Counted from the stretch's first letter, positions 52,208 through 61,490 are shown. The stretch is DNA of 64,000 bases from Actinomadura opuntiae (GCF_030283205.1 NZ_JASNWF010000018.1:62001-126000); one strand, 5' to 3'. Notes: a model not told the origin generated them from the sequence alone. A program made the numbers and translations.

Positions 52208-53305
52208 ATGGCCGATACTCAGGGCTCGTACGATGACCGGTTCGCCGCGGTGCCTCACGCGCTGGCCGGGTTGCTGGACGCCGGTGACGCGGGCGGATCG
52301 GCGGCCGTCTTCGTGGACGGCGAGCCCGTGGTGGACGTCTGGGGCGGGTTCGCCGATGCGGAGCGCACGACCGCCTGGCAACGGGACACCCTGACCAACG
52401 TCTGGTCGGTCACCAAGACGATGACGGCGTTGTGCGCGCTGGTGCTGGCCGACCGTGGCGAGCTCGATCTGGAGGCGCCGGTCGGCCGGTACTGGCCGGA
52501 GTTCGCCCGCGCCGGCAAGGAGAAGGTGCTGGTGCGGCACGTGCTCGCGCACACTGCAGGCCTGCCCGACTGGGACGGGCCGATCGAGGAGCTGTACGAC
52601 TGGTCGTCCGCCACCGCGCGTCTGGCCGCGCAGGTTCCACAGTGGGAGCCGGGAAGCGCGGCCGGGTACCACTCGCTGACCCAGGGGTATCTGGTGGGCG
52701 AGGTCGTCCGCCGGATCACCGGCCAAAGTCTCGGCGACTTCTTCGCCCAGCAGGTGGCAGGGCCGCTGAACGCCGACTTCCACATCGGTCTGTCCGCCGA
52801 GCACGACCACCGGGTGGCGCTCACGGTTCCGCCGCCGTCCCGAAACGAGGACTATGCCGCAAGCGCGCCCGGCAGCAGCGCGGCCCCCGCCACCGCCACC
52901 GTCGTGCGGGTCCGTGACGGGAACAGTGCCGATTGGCGGCGGGCGCAGATCCCCGCGGCGAGCGGCTTCGGCAACGCCCGCTCGGTCGCCCTCGTGCAGT
53001 CGGTGATGGCCTGCGCGGGAGAGGTGCGCGGACGGCGGCTGCTGTCGCCGGCGGGCTGTGACCGTGCGCGGCAGGAGCACTTCCAGGGCATGGACCGCCT
53101 CCTGGGCATGCAGGTCCGATACGGCCTGGGCTACGGGCTGTTCGGCAGCTCCTTCGGGTGGGGCGGCTGGGGCGGCTCGATCATCATGGTCGACCCCGGC
53201 GAACGCATGGCCGTGGCCTATGTGACGAACCAGATGCGCGAACCCGCGGATGACGATCGAGGGCTGGAGATCATCACGGCCGCCTATGGCGGGCTCCTCG
53301 CCTGA
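52208..53305 (+). CDS. Beta-lactamase-fold serine hydrolase (class C/EstB type)
   Basis: 365 aa. Active-site SxxK is SVTK in NVWSVTKTMTALCALVLAD; the second-motif Tyr is in GYHSLTQGYLVGEVVRR; the third-motif position is in the C-terminal GWGGWGGS. Also HVLAHTAGLPDWDG, common to this family. No signal peptide, so it is cytoplasmic and more likely an esterase or peptidase than a drug-resistance enzyme. 49 bp before the FAD oxidoreductase gene, same strand. Confidence 0.9.
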   Translation: MADTQGSYDDRFAAVPHALAGLLDAGDAGGSAAVFVDGEPVVDVWGGFADAERTTAWQRDTLTNVWSVTKTMTALCALVLADRGELDLEAPVGRYWPEFARAGKEKVLVRHVLAHTAGLPDWDGPIEELYDWSSATARLAAQVPQWEPGSAAGYHSLTQGYLVGEVVRRITGQSLGDFFAQQVAGPLNADFHIGLSAEHDHRVALTVPPPSRNEDYAASAPGSSAAPATATVVRVRDGNSADWRRAQIPAASGFGNARSVALVQSVMACAGEVRGRRLLSPAGCDRARQEHFQGMDRLLGMQVRYGLGYGLFGSSFGWGGWGGSIIMVDPGERMAVAYVTNQMREPADDDRGLEIITAAYGGLLA

Positions 53306-53354
53306 GGTCGGTGGTCCGTGTCACAGGAGGTGCGGGTGGTGCGTCCTTGGCGGT

Positions 53355-54500
53355 ATGAAGTCCACCATCACCGTGATCGGCGGAGGTCTGGCGGGTTTGA
53401 CCGCTGCCATCGCGAGCGCTGAGCAGGGCGTCGATGTGGTTCTGTTCGAGGCACATCAGAGCTTGGGCGGCAGGGCTCGGTGCTCGCCTGCGCCCTATGT
53501 CGCCAATGACGGTCCCCATGCGTTCTACAAGGACGGCACCGCGTGGAGGTGGCTGGCGGCTCGGGGGCTGACGCGGCCTGCGGCGCGGTTGGGCGTCGCG
53601 CAACTGGCCCGGGTGCGGTTTCGTCACGGCGGCGGGCTCAAGCGCTGCCCGCCCGCCGGACTGGTCGGCATGCTCACCGCCGGCCGAGGACGGCGCGCCC
53701 CGGTCGACCGCTCGTTCCGGGACTGGGCCGGCGCGCAGTTCGGGACGTCCGCCTACCGGGCCGCGGCGGGTCTGCTGGGTCCGGCTCTGTTCGAGGCCGA
53801 CCCCGGCCGGCTCTCGGCCGCCTTCGTCTTCGAGCGGCTGTTGCGGGTGGGGTCGTGGCGCCAGCCCGTCACCCGCTATCCGGTGGGCGGCTGGGGCGCG
53901 CTGGTCGACAGGATGGCCGCCCGTGCCCGCCACCTGGGCGTACGCATCGAAACCGGAGCGCGCCTGGATGCGATCCCCACGGCGGGGCCGGTGATCGTGG
54001 CCACCTCGCTGGACGCCGCCCGGGGGCTGTTGGGTGATGGGAGCCTGCGGTGGGAGTCGGGGCGGTGCGTCCTGCTGGACGTCGCCCTGCGGTGTTCGCG
54101 CGCCGACCAGTGCGTCACCTTCGACCTGCAGGACGGCGGCTTCGTCGAACAATTCGGCGCACAGGATCCGAGCCTTGCGCCGCCCGGCGAAACGCTGGTG
54201 CAGGGATCGATGCCACTGTGGAACAACGAGTCCAAGTCCGACGGCCTGAGGCGTCTGGAGGCCCTCTACGACCTGTGCGCCCCGGGCTGGCGCGGCCGGC
54301 TGACCTGGCGTCGCGACCAAATCGCCGTCGCGCGCACCGGGGCCCTCGACCTGCCCGGCACGACCTGGCGCGACCGGCCCGCCATCAACCGTGGCGAGAA
54401 CGTGTATCTCACCGGAGACGCCGTCGCCGCTCCCGGGCTCCTGGCCGAGGTATCGGTCAACAGCGCCCTCATCGCCGCCCGCCTGGCCACCGCGAACTGA
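53355..54500 (+). CDS. FAD-dependent oxidoreductase (amine oxidase/phytoene desaturase-like)
   Basis: 381 aa from ATG 53355. The N-terminal dinucleotide motif is VIGGGLAGLTAAIASAEQG, followed by an acidic residue in LFEAHQSLGGRARCS; the C-terminal FAD motif is ENVYLTGDAVAAPGLLAEV. This fits the flavin amine oxidase/desaturase superfamily. Substrate unknown. Same strand as the serine hydrolase; its stop lies 4 bp from the stop of the convergent DNA ligase gene. Confidence 0.87.
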   Translation: MKSTITVIGGGLAGLTAAIASAEQGVDVVLFEAHQSLGGRARCSPAPYVANDGPHAFYKDGTAWRWLAARGLTRPAARLGVAQLARVRFRHGGGLKRCPPAGLVGMLTAGRGRRAPVDRSFRDWAGAQFGTSAYRAAAGLLGPALFEADPGRLSAAFVFERLLRVGSWRQPVTRYPVGGWGALVDRMAARARHLGVRIETGARLDAIPTAGPVIVATSLDAARGLLGDGSLRWESGRCVLLDVALRCSRADQCVTFDLQDGGFVEQFGAQDPSLAPPGETLVQGSMPLWNNESKSDGLRRLEALYDLCAPGWRGRLTWRRDQIAVARTGALDLPGTTWRDRPAINRGENVYLTGDAVAAPGLLAEVSVNSALIAARLATAN

Positions 54501-54504
54501 TGCC

Positions 54505-55509
54505 TCACTCCAGGTCGAGGTCCTTAGGCACTTGCCTCGGATGCATCTCGACACGGAGGCGGACGTAGCGCACCGAGTGGCGCCATCGGCCGTGTTCCGT
54601 GGCGGCGTCCGCGCTGATCTCCGCCACCAGGGTGGGGACCACGCGGATGTACGGGGTGGGTTTCTCGGTGCCGGGCATTCCTCCGGCCCATCCGGCAGGG
54701 AGTTCGGCGGGCCAGGGATGCTCGTCTCCAGCCGGGCGCAGGAGGGCGGCCAGTTCCTGGGCTGCGGACGGGGGCAGCGGTGCGGATCGGGCGACGACGC
54801 GCAGGCGGCCGTCCTGCTCGTAGCGGCCGAGGATCAGGGTTTGGGGCGCGGCGAGGGTTCCGGTGACGCCGCCGATGATGGCTTCGGTGGTGGTGCGGTG
54901 CTTGACCTTCCACCAGCCGCGTTTGCCTTCCCGGTAGCGGCCGGCGGCGGCCTTGATGACCAGGCCCTCGATGCCCTGGGCGGGCAGGATCTCGAACCAC
55001 AGCCTGGCCTCACCGGTGTCGCGCAACTGCGGGCACAAGACGATCAGGGACGGTTCCGGGACGTCGGCCAGGAGGCGTTCGAGGGCCTCGCGGCGCTCTG
55101 ACAGGGGTTTGGGCCGGTAATCGATCCCGCCGGCTTCCAGGACGTCGAACACCACGTAGTGGCACGGCTCGGTCAGGGCGAGGTCGGATCCGCGTCGGGT
55201 GACGTGGCGGCGTTGCAGTGCGGCGAAGTCGAGGCGCCCGTCGCGTCCCCAGCGGACGATCTCGCCGTCCACCACGGTGCCGGGCGGGAGGGCGTCGAAG
55301 AGGGCCAGGACGACTTCGGGAAACGCGTCGTTGAAGGGCTTCAGGCGCCGCGACCACAGGCGGACGCCGCCGGCCTCGTTCACGATCGCCAGCGCGCGGA
55401 ACCCGTCCCACTTGGGCTCGTACCGGCAACCGCCCGGGCAGGCCCGTTCGTCCGGGATGTGCTCGATCGCCGTGGCCGCCATCGGGACGACGGGTCCACC
55501 GATCCGCAT
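54505..55509 (-). CDS. ATP-dependent DNA ligase
   Basis: 334 aa from ATG 55509. The nucleotidyltransferase motif I is YEPKWDGFRAL, with the adenylated Lys; motif III-like YVVFDVLEAGG, motif IV GIEGLVIKAA and motif V WWKVKHR follow. The C-terminal OB domain covers about 205-334 (ILGRYEQDGRLRVVARSA). The size matches stand-alone LigC-type ligases used in repair or end joining. No Ku gene is in view. Confidence 0.92.
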   Translation of the reverse strand: MRIGGPVVPMAATAIEHIPDERACPGGCRYEPKWDGFRALAIVNEAGGVRLWSRRLKPFNDAFPEVVLALFDALPPGTVVDGEIVRWGRDGRLDFAALQRRHVTRRGSDLALTEPCHYVVFDVLEAGGIDYRPKPLSERREALERLLADVPEPSLIVLCPQLRDTGEARLWFEILPAQGIEGLVIKAAAGRYREGKRGWWKVKHRTTTEAIIGGVTGTLAAPQTLILGRYEQDGRLRVVARSAPLPPSAAQELAALLRPAGDEHPWPAELPAGWAGGMPGTEKPTPYIRVVPTLVAEISADAATEHGRWRHSVRYVRLRVEMHPRQVPKDLDLE

Positions 55510-55769
55510 AGCCGCCCCCAGAAACCAGTCCGTGGTGTGCGGCTACCCGCCACGTCGGCGCCGACAGCACCGCGACCGGTTTCTTGGTTGGCCGATGGGC
55601 GGGTCATTGCGCTGCCGTCGTCCCCCGCCATCGCCTTGACCGGCGCACGCGCCCCCTCGGACCCGACCGATCCGCTCGACCCGCACCACCGTCCCGACCC
55701 CACGGAGCGGCATCGCGTCGCGTTCGAGCGCGCGCTGCGGCGCAGGCCCGAGCCCGACTTCTGAACGGA

Positions 55770-56219
55770 TCAGAGCCGCATGAGCTTGGTGACAAGTGCG
55801 GTGAGCTGGGCGCGTTCGCCGGTGGTGAGAGGGGCGAACGTTTCGTCGAGGTAGGAGGGGACGGTGCCCTCCGCCTCGGCGAGACGGTCGCGACCCTCGT
55901 CCGTGATCGTGACGGCGTAGGAGCGGCGGTCGTCGGGATTGCGCTCTCGCCGGACGAGCCCGGACCGCTCCAGGTCGTCGCACACGTTCACCATGACGCT
56001 GCGGTCGATGCGCAGCTCCTCGCTGAGCGTCTGCTGGGAGCAGGGGCCGACGGCGTCGAGCATCTTCAGCACCAGATGCTGGCCGACGCCGAGGCCGTGC
56101 CGGACGGCGTGGGCATCGGCGGCACGCGCCAGGTACGCGGCGGCCCGGCACAGGGCGATGTCCGGGCGCTCGGCCGCGAGGGCCGGGAAGTACGCAGGTC
56201 GGACGGGCTTGGACGGCAT
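55770..56219 (-). CDS. MarR-family transcriptional regulator
   Basis: 149 aa from ATG 56219 with CAGGAG upstream. Winged HTH: CSQQTLSEELRIDRSVMVNV, then DDLERSGLVRRERNPDDRRS (wing) and VTITDEGRDRL. Divergent from a nitroreductase gene with two inverted repeats in the 149-bp gap; a typical MarR arrangement for sensing aromatic or redox-active compounds. Confidence 0.9.
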   Translation of the reverse strand: MPSKPVRPAYFPALAAERPDIALCRAAAYLARAADAHAVRHGLGVGQHLVLKMLDAVGPCSQQTLSEELRIDRSVMVNVCDDLERSGLVRRERNPDDRRSYAVTITDEGRDRLAEAEGTVPSYLDETFAPLTTGERAQLTALVTKLMRL

Positions 56220-56257
56220 GGGTCTCCTGCTCGGTCGGCCCGCACGAGGCTACCAGA

Positions 56258-56276
56258 AATCATCTTTCGGATGATT
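56258..56276. promoter_or_regulatory. MarR operator candidate 1
   Basis: AATCATC-TTTCG-GATGATT, a perfect 7-bp inverted repeat 38 bp upstream of the marR start. Confidence 0.55.
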
Positions 56277-56283
56277 GTTTGAC

Positions 56284-56322
56284 AGCAGACGATCTGTGAT
56301 CATACGGTTTTGATCGTCTGCT
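56284..56322. promoter_or_regulatory. MarR operator candidate 2
   Basis: AGCAGACGATC (56284-56294) and its complement GATCGTCTGCT (56312-56322), perfect 11-bp arms 17 bp apart, plus another GCAGACGAT copy at 56324. Next to the nitroreductase promoter. Confidence 0.55.
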
Positions 56323-56368
56323 CGCAGACGATTCTTCGGCCCCTCCGTCCGAGCCTGGGAGAACCTCG

Positions 56369-57019
56369 ATGACGCTTCTCGACCTCACACCCGACGAGCT
56401 GCTGTCCACCACGCGGGCCGTCCGCAAGCGGCTCGACCTCGACCGGCCCGTCCCGCGCAGGCTCATCGAGGAGTGCGTCGACCTGGCCACCCAGGCGCCC
56501 ACCGGGCGCAACCGGCAGCGCTGGCACTTCATCGTGGTGACCGAGCCGCGCCTGCGCCGCAGGGTGGGCGACATCTTCCGCCGCGCGCTCGCCGCCGCCG
56601 AGGGCCAGCCGCTGACCGAGCAGGACGTCCGCCGCATGAACCACGCTCCGCGCTCCACCCAGGGCGTGTTCGACGGGCTGCGACACCTGACGGAGAACAT
56701 CCACCGCGTCCCGGCGTTCGTCATCCCCGCCATTGAAGGACGCACCGACCACGCCTCGGCGGCCGTGCAGTCCGGAACGTGGGGCTCGATCCTTCCGGCG
56801 ACGTGGAGTTTCATGCTCGCCGCCCGCGCCCGCGGCCTCGGCACCACATGGACCACCGCACAGGGGCCGCTCGAACGCGAACTCGCCGGCGTGCTGGGCG
56901 TCCCCTATGACGAAATCATGCTGGCCGCGTTCATCCCGCTCGCCTACACGATCGGCACCGACTTCAAGCCCGCGCCCCGCGTCCCCCGCGACCAGGTCCT
57001 CCACTGGGAGCACTGGTGA
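56369..57019 (+). CDS. Nitroreductase-family flavoenzyme
   Basis: 216 aa, ATG 56369. FMN-binding pattern of the nitroreductase fold: TTRAVRKRLDLDRPV, TQAPTGRNRQRWHFIVV, SILPATWSFMLAARARGLGT and LAGVLGVPYDEI. It reduces nitro or quinone groups with NAD(P)H; the natural substrate is unknown. Controlled, by position, by the divergent MarR regulator. Confidence 0.9.
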   Translation: MTLLDLTPDELLSTTRAVRKRLDLDRPVPRRLIEECVDLATQAPTGRNRQRWHFIVVTEPRLRRRVGDIFRRALAAAEGQPLTEQDVRRMNHAPRSTQGVFDGLRHLTENIHRVPAFVIPAIEGRTDHASAAVQSGTWGSILPATWSFMLAARARGLGTTWTTAQGPLERELAGVLGVPYDEIMLAAFIPLAYTIGTDFKPAPRVPRDQVLHWEHW

Positions 57020-57052
57020 CCGCTCCGCCGACGGTAGCGGCGGACGGGCCGT

Positions 57053-57280
57053 TTATCGCGTCTCGTCTTCCATGTCTTGCCGGAAGATCCTTCGTCTGTA
57101 CCACGCGTCGAAGAGCAAGCCGAAAAGGACGGCAAAGCCCAAGCCGAGGCAGCCGGCCAGGATCCACGAAGCATCCGGCGCCATCACGATCCGCATGAGC
57201 ACGCCATACAGGACCCCGCCCATGGCGTAGAAGATCACGCGCACGGCGAGCGGGCGTCTCGGAACTCTCGATTTGGCCAC
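57053..57280 (-). CDS. Small two-helix membrane protein
   Basis: 75 aa from GTG 57280. Basic N-terminus, then two hydrophobic helices (VIFYAMGGVLYGVLMRIVM and WILAGCLGLGFAVLFGLLF) and a charged tail (WYRRRIFRQDMEDE). No family recognised. It lies 43 bp upstream of, and on the same strand as, the APH-fold kinase gene's 3' end. Confidence 0.65.
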   Translation of the reverse strand: MAKSRVPRRPLAVRVIFYAMGGVLYGVLMRIVMAPDASWILAGCLGLGFAVLFGLLFDAWYRRRIFRQDMEDETR

Positions 57281-57323
57281 GCTGTCAGCACCTCGGCATG
57301 GGGGACGGGTCCGATCATCCCAC

Positions 57324-58223
57324 TCATTCCCTGAATGGAGGGGGGAGGATTGCTTGGATTGTGTGGCGGGCGTTGGCGGAGATGATGGGGTTGGTGTGGC
57401 GGTAGTACGGGAGTTGGATGACGGCCATGGACAGGGCCCAGCCCCGGCCGCGCAGCCAGGTCGCGTCGTCCACGTCCGCGATCTCCCTGAAGGTGTCCCT
57501 GGCCGCGGCCGGCAGCAGGTTCCAGGCGACGATGAGGTCGCAGGCGGGATCGCCTATTCCGGCGGTGGCGAAGTCGATGACGGCGGTGAGGCGGCCGCCG
57601 CTGACGAGCAGGTTGCCGGGCATGAGGTCGGAGTGCACCCAGCAGGGGGCCGCGGTCCACGCGGGCGCGGTCACGGATTCTTCCCAGGCGGCGATGGCGG
57701 CGTCGGCGTCGAAGGGCTCGTCGGTGCGGCGTAGCTCTTCGATCGCCTTGCGTGTTTCGGCGTCGACGGTCGTCAGCGGGCCTCCGCGATAGGCGCGAGG
57801 GGCGCCTTCGATGTCGACCTTTCGCAGTGTCCGCACGAATTCCCCGAGGTCATGTGCGAGGTTTTCGGGGTCGGCGAGTTGGCCTTCCAGGGGGTTCTCG
57901 CCTTCGATCCAGCGATGCACCGACCAAGGCCATGGGTATCGGTCGGCGGGTTCGCCGTGGGCGACCACGGTGGGGATCGTGACGGGAAGCGCAGGTGCGA
58001 GTTCAGGCAGCCATCGCCGCTCCCATTCCAGGTCTTTGGCGCCGTTCCTGGTCAGCGGGAGCCGGACGGTCAGAGCGTCGCCAAGCCGATAGACGGCATT
58101 GACGGTTCCGCCGGAGACGAGCCGTTCGATCGGCAAGTCCGCCCACTGCGGGAATTGCCCGCGGACCAGCCGTCGGACCAGGTCGTCAGAGATGTCGGCC
58201 TCGTCGGCGTGCATCTTGGGCAT
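57324..58223 (-). CDS. Aminoglycoside phosphotransferase-fold kinase
   Basis: 299 aa. Eukaryotic-like kinase fold: the nucleotide loop region SGGTVNAVYRLGDALTVRLP, hinge WSVHRWIEGENP, catalytic loop VHSDLMPGNLLV (Asp and Asn) and metal-binding AVIDFATAGIGDPACDL. It phosphorylates a small-molecule hydroxyl. Resistance cannot be inferred, since most members of this family act on other substrates. Confidence 0.88.
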   Translation of the reverse strand: MPKMHADEADISDDLVRRLVRGQFPQWADLPIERLVSGGTVNAVYRLGDALTVRLPLTRNGAKDLEWERRWLPELAPALPVTIPTVVAHGEPADRYPWPWSVHRWIEGENPLEGQLADPENLAHDLGEFVRTLRKVDIEGAPRAYRGGPLTTVDAETRKAIEELRRTDEPFDADAAIAAWEESVTAPAWTAAPCWVHSDLMPGNLLVSGGRLTAVIDFATAGIGDPACDLIVAWNLLPAAARDTFREIADVDDATWLRGRGWALSMAVIQLPYYRHTNPIISANARHTIQAILPPPFRE

Positions 58224-58286
58224 CCACTCACACGACCAGCCGACGGGTTTTCCGTCAACGGGATTGTTGACGGCGAGCGGCCGGTG

Positions 58287-58646
58287 TCAGGTGCGCTGCC
58301 AGAGCGTCGGGACGGCTCCGGGGTGCCAGTCGCTCTGGGCGGTGTGCGCCTGGATGCAGACGTAGCTCGCGCCGTTGTAGGTCACCCGCGTTCCCGGTGC
58401 GGCTTCCCGGCGGGGGCGGTGTGCGTCTCCTGCGGCTGGGTGCGGGGCTGCCGGGTCTGGGACGAGCGCGGTGTCGGGGACGGCGCGCCTCGCGTGCTTG
58501 CGGCGCCGGTGCGCGGCGGGACGGCGCGCCCTCGGCGTGCCGGTGGTCGTCCCCGCTGCCTCGCCGGTTCCGTCGCGAGCGTCCCCTGGCGTGCCTCGCC
58601 CCCCCCATGCCCCTGCTCCCGTCCCCCATGTGATCAGACAGGGCAA
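58287..58646 (-). CDS. Short protein with C-terminal CBM5/12-like chitin-binding module
   Basis: 119 codons. Only the last 40 residues look like a real domain: GTRVTYNGASYVCIQAHTAQ, then DWHPGAVPTLWQR, the pattern of a CBM5/12 carbohydrate-binding module. The first 80 residues are low-complexity and lack a signal peptide, so this may be the end of a frameshifted chitinase or similar gene. Confidence 0.45.
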   Translation of the reverse strand: MPCLITWGTGAGAWGGRGTPGDARDGTGEAAGTTTGTPRARRPAAHRRRKHARRAVPDTALVPDPAAPHPAAGDAHRPRREAAPGTRVTYNGASYVCIQAHTAQSDWHPGAVPTLWQRT

Positions 58647-58676
58647 GCGTAAGGCGGCGAGGCACCGCGGGGGGGC

Positions 58677-59156
58677 TCAGAGCAGGGCGTACATGCGGAT
58701 GGCGACCGCGTCCTCCGCGACGCCGCGGGCCAGGCCGACGAAGACGGTCTGCGCGAGCCACCGGTGCGCCGGCGCGTCGGTGCGGAAGGCGGGCGAGGTG
58801 CGGTAGTACACGCCGGGCCAGCTGACCTGGAGGTCCCCGTCGTACTGCTCGGGGCTCTTGGTCTCCTCGTGGTAGTAGCCGCGGTTGACGATGTCGATGA
58901 CCGCGCCGTCCTCGGCCTGGATGAGGTACCGCGCGTCGAGTTCGCAGATGCGGCCCCGGGTGTTGGACCAGTCGCCGCCGCCCGGCAGGACGGTCCCGCG
59001 CATCAGCGGGCCGTCCACCGTGCCGCCGGTGATGGGGGTGAACTCGGTCCTCTCCCCGTCGCCGTGTCCGACGTGCAGGGAGGGGGCGAGGTCGGCGCGG
59101 ATCTCGAAGGCGAAGGTCAGGGCCGGCGCGAACGCGGAGGTCTCAGTCTCGGGCAT
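58677..59156 (-). CDS. DUF3237-family protein
   Basis: 159 aa. Matches DUF3237: FAFEIRADLAPSLHVGHGDG at the start, TGGTVDGPLMRGTVLPGGGD, ELDARYLIQAEDGAVIDIVN, NRGYY and TSPAFRTDAPAHRWL. A beta-barrel-like protein of unknown role, often next to MFS or oxidoreductase genes. It sits 73 bp downstream of the MFS gene on the same strand and may be co-transcribed. Confidence 0.88.
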   Translation of the reverse strand: MPETETSAFAPALTFAFEIRADLAPSLHVGHGDGERTEFTPITGGTVDGPLMRGTVLPGGGDWSNTRGRICELDARYLIQAEDGAVIDIVNRGYYHEETKSPEQYDGDLQVSWPGVYYRTSPAFRTDAPAHRWLAQTVFVGLARGVAEDAVAIRMYALL

Positions 59157-59229
59157 GGCGGCAGGCTAGCGAGGGACGCCAGGAAATACAACAGTGTTGT
59201 ACATCGCTGTTGCATCTCAGTCGCCCAGG

Positions 59230-60666
59230 TCAGCGCCGGGCGTGCTTGGGCAGCAGGCCGACGAGGAGGAGGGTGACGGCGTAGAGGACGGCGCCGACGG
59301 CGAAGACGAGTTCGGCCGCGGCGGTGTAGGAGCCGGTCCCGCCATGGCCGACGCGGGTGAAGAAGACCGTGCCGAGTGCGGCCACGCCGACGGCTCCGGC
59401 GAACTGCTGGACGGCGTTGAGCATGCCCGCGCCGGTGCCGGCCTCTTCCGGCGTGGCGTCGCCGAGGATGTAGTCGACCAGCGGGACGAAGACCAGGCCG
59501 GAGCCGAAGCCGGTGACCAGCAGCGCCGGGGCCAGGTTCCACGAAGTGATCGCGGCGCCGAAGTGCGCGACGGTCCACCACAGGGCGAGCAGGCCGGCGA
59601 CGGCGACGGCGAGCCCGAGTTGCAACGTGGCGCGGCCGAGCCGCTCGGCGAGGAAGGCGCCGGCCAGGCCGACGGAGACGGCCGTGCCGAGCGCCCACGG
59701 GATCAGGGTGAGCCCGGCGTGGATGGCCGTCCAGCGCATGCCGAGCTGGAGCAGCAGGTTGGCGACCAGGGTGAACGCGCTCAGCGCGGCGAAGAACCCG
59801 CCGGTGATCAGCAGGCCGACGACGAAGCTGCGCTTGCGGAACAGCGACGGCGTGATGACCGGGTGCCGGCTGCGGCGTTCGGAGACGACGAACAGGGCGA
59901 GCGCGACGGCGGAGCCGGCCATCATCGCGTAGGTCCACACGGGCCAGCCGAGTTCCCGGCCCTGGACGAGCGGGACGATGAGCAGCGCCGACGCGGCGGT
60001 GAGCAGGGCGACGCCGGTGAGGTCGAGGCGGACGGCGGCGTCCTCGCCGGCGCGGTGCGGCAGGACGCGCCAGGCCAGCGCGGCGACGGCGACGCCGATC
60101 GGGACGTTGATCATGAAGATGGAACGCCACTCGCCGCCGAACAGGTCCACCTGCAGCAGCCAGCCCGCCAGGATCGGCCCGGCGACGGTGGCCAGGCCCA
60201 TCACCGGGCCGAACGGGATCAGCGCCTTGCGCAGGTGCTCGGGCGGGAAGACGACCTTCACCAGGGCCAGTCCCTGCGGGATCATCACGGACCCGAACAG
60301 CCCCTGCAGGATGCGGGCGACGATCAGGAACGCCGGGTCCGGGGCGAGGGCGCAGGCCAGCGAGGCCAGGGTGAAGCCGGTCATGCCGAGCAGGAACAGC
60401 CGGCGGCGGCCGAACAGGTCGCCGAGCCGCCCGGAGGTGACCAGGCCGAGGGCGAAGGCCGCGGTGTAGCCGGCGAGCACCCATTGCAGGGTGACCGGGC
60501 CGCCGCCGAGGTCGGCGTGGATGGCGGGCCCGGCCAGGTTGGCGACGCTGGAGTCGATCAGGTCCATGAGGTCGGCGATGAAGACGACGGCCAGCACGGC
60601 CCAGGCGTGCCGCAGGCTCAGTGTCGGGGCGGCTGATCGAGGGGGTGTACGTGCATCGATGCTCAT
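59230..60666 (-). CDS. MFS efflux transporter, DHA2 (14-helix) type
   Basis: 478 aa from ATG 60666, just inside the operator. Fourteen hydrophobic helices; motif A is GRLGDLFGRRRLFLLG, motif C lies in the region around GPVMGLATVAGPILAGWLL, and DLMDLIDSSVANLAGPAI is the helix-1 motif D typical of DHA2 drug exporters. Proton-driven export of drugs or other small molecules. Divergent from a TetR gene with a perfect palindrome between. Confidence 0.92.
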   Translation of the reverse strand: MSIDARTPPRSAAPTLSLRHAWAVLAVVFIADLMDLIDSSVANLAGPAIHADLGGGPVTLQWVLAGYTAAFALGLVTSGRLGDLFGRRRLFLLGMTGFTLASLACALAPDPAFLIVARILQGLFGSVMIPQGLALVKVVFPPEHLRKALIPFGPVMGLATVAGPILAGWLLQVDLFGGEWRSIFMINVPIGVAVAALAWRVLPHRAGEDAAVRLDLTGVALLTAASALLIVPLVQGRELGWPVWTYAMMAGSAVALALFVVSERRSRHPVITPSLFRKRSFVVGLLITGGFFAALSAFTLVANLLLQLGMRWTAIHAGLTLIPWALGTAVSVGLAGAFLAERLGRATLQLGLAVAVAGLLALWWTVAHFGAAITSWNLAPALLVTGFGSGLVFVPLVDYILGDATPEEAGTGAGMLNAVQQFAGAVGVAALGTVFFTRVGHGGTGSYTAAAELVFAVGAVLYAVTLLLVGLLPKHARR

Positions 60667-60670
60667 GGAA

Positions 60671-60693
60671 CACCGTTCTACACTAGAACGGTG
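60671..60693. promoter_or_regulatory. TetR operator between MFS and tetR genes
   Basis: CACCGTTCTA-CAC-TAGAACGGTG, perfect 10-bp arms, 4 bp from the MFS start. A further pair GGAACACC (60667-60674) and GGTGTTCC (60711-60718) spans the same gap, so two sites may be used. Placement at the MFS start suggests direct blocking of its transcription. Confidence 0.65.
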
Positions 60694-60740
60694 ATCCATA
60701 CAAATGGAAAGGTGTTCCACCCGGCTGGTAGGGTGCCCGC

Positions 60741-61490
60741 ATGAGGTCCACTCCCGAGCAGCGGCGCGCGGCCCGGCACCGGTCGCCCGCCGGTCAGGAC
60801 CCCGCCGCCCGCACCGCCCCGCGCGCCCGCCGCAAGCAGCCGATCACCGTCGATCTGATCGTCGACACGGCGCTGGAGATCGTGGCGGCGGAGGGGTACG
60901 AGGCGCTGACGATGCGCCGCGTGGCCACCGCCCTGAAGACCGGGCCCGCCTCGCTGTACTTCCACGTCGTCAACAAGACCGACCTGGACGACCTGCTCAT
61001 CGGCCGCCTCAGCGCCGAACTGGCCATCCCCGAGCCCGACCCGGCGGCCTGGCGGGAGCAGATCATCGACGTCTGCGCGCAGATGCGCGACCAGTACCTG
61101 AGGTACCCCGGCATCTCCCGCGCCGCCCTGGCCGTCATGCCGACGAACCTGGAGACCCTGCGCGTCAGCGAGGGGATGCTGTCGATCCTGCTCGCCGGGG
61201 GCGTGCCGCCGCAGACCGCGGCCTGGACCTGCGACGCCCTGACCCTGTACGTCAACGCCTACAGCCTGGAGACGTCCCTGCGCATGGCGCAGCCCGGCGA
61301 CACCGAGCGCGCCGAAGGGGACGACGCGTGGGTGCTGCCCCGCGGCGAACTGCTGAGCCGCTTCGCCGCCCTCCCCGACGACCAGTTCCCCAACACGCGG
61401 CGGCACGCGGCCGAGCTGACCGCCGGCACCGGCCACGAGCGGTTCGACTTCACCCTCAACCTGATGCTCGACGGCCTCACCGGCCGCTGA
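60741..61490 (+). CDS. TetR-family regulator of the MFS exporter
   Basis: 249 aa. A 30-residue basic tail precedes the HTH (LIVDTALEIVAAEGYEALTM, VATALKTGPASLYFHVVNKT, DLDDLLIGRL); the C-terminal part matches the TetR class C-terminal domain. The divergent MFS gene and the palindrome in between make it the probable drug-responsive repressor of that exporter. Confidence 0.9.
   Translation: MRSTPEQRRAARHRSPAGQDPAARTAPRARRKQPITVDLIVDTALEIVAAEGYEALTMRRVATALKTGPASLYFHVVNKTDLDDLLIGRLSAELAIPEPDPAAWREQIIDVCAQMRDQYLRYPGISRAALAVMPTNLETLRVSEGMLSILLAGGVPPQTAAWTCDALTLYVNAYSLETSLRMAQPGDTERAEGDDAWVLPRGELLSRFAALPDDQFPNTRRHAAELTAGTGHERFDFTLNLMLDGLTGR

Noticed and set aside
55510..55769. Short plus-strand frame ending at 55764
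   Set aside because: Its last 50 codons look mildly protein-like, but there is no start signal, no family and it overlaps the ligase upstream; could be a remnant, not callable.
57324..58223. Aminoglycoside resistance gene
   Set aside because: The fold is APH-like, but nothing in the sequence indicates an aminoglycoside substrate, so only the fold-level name was kept.
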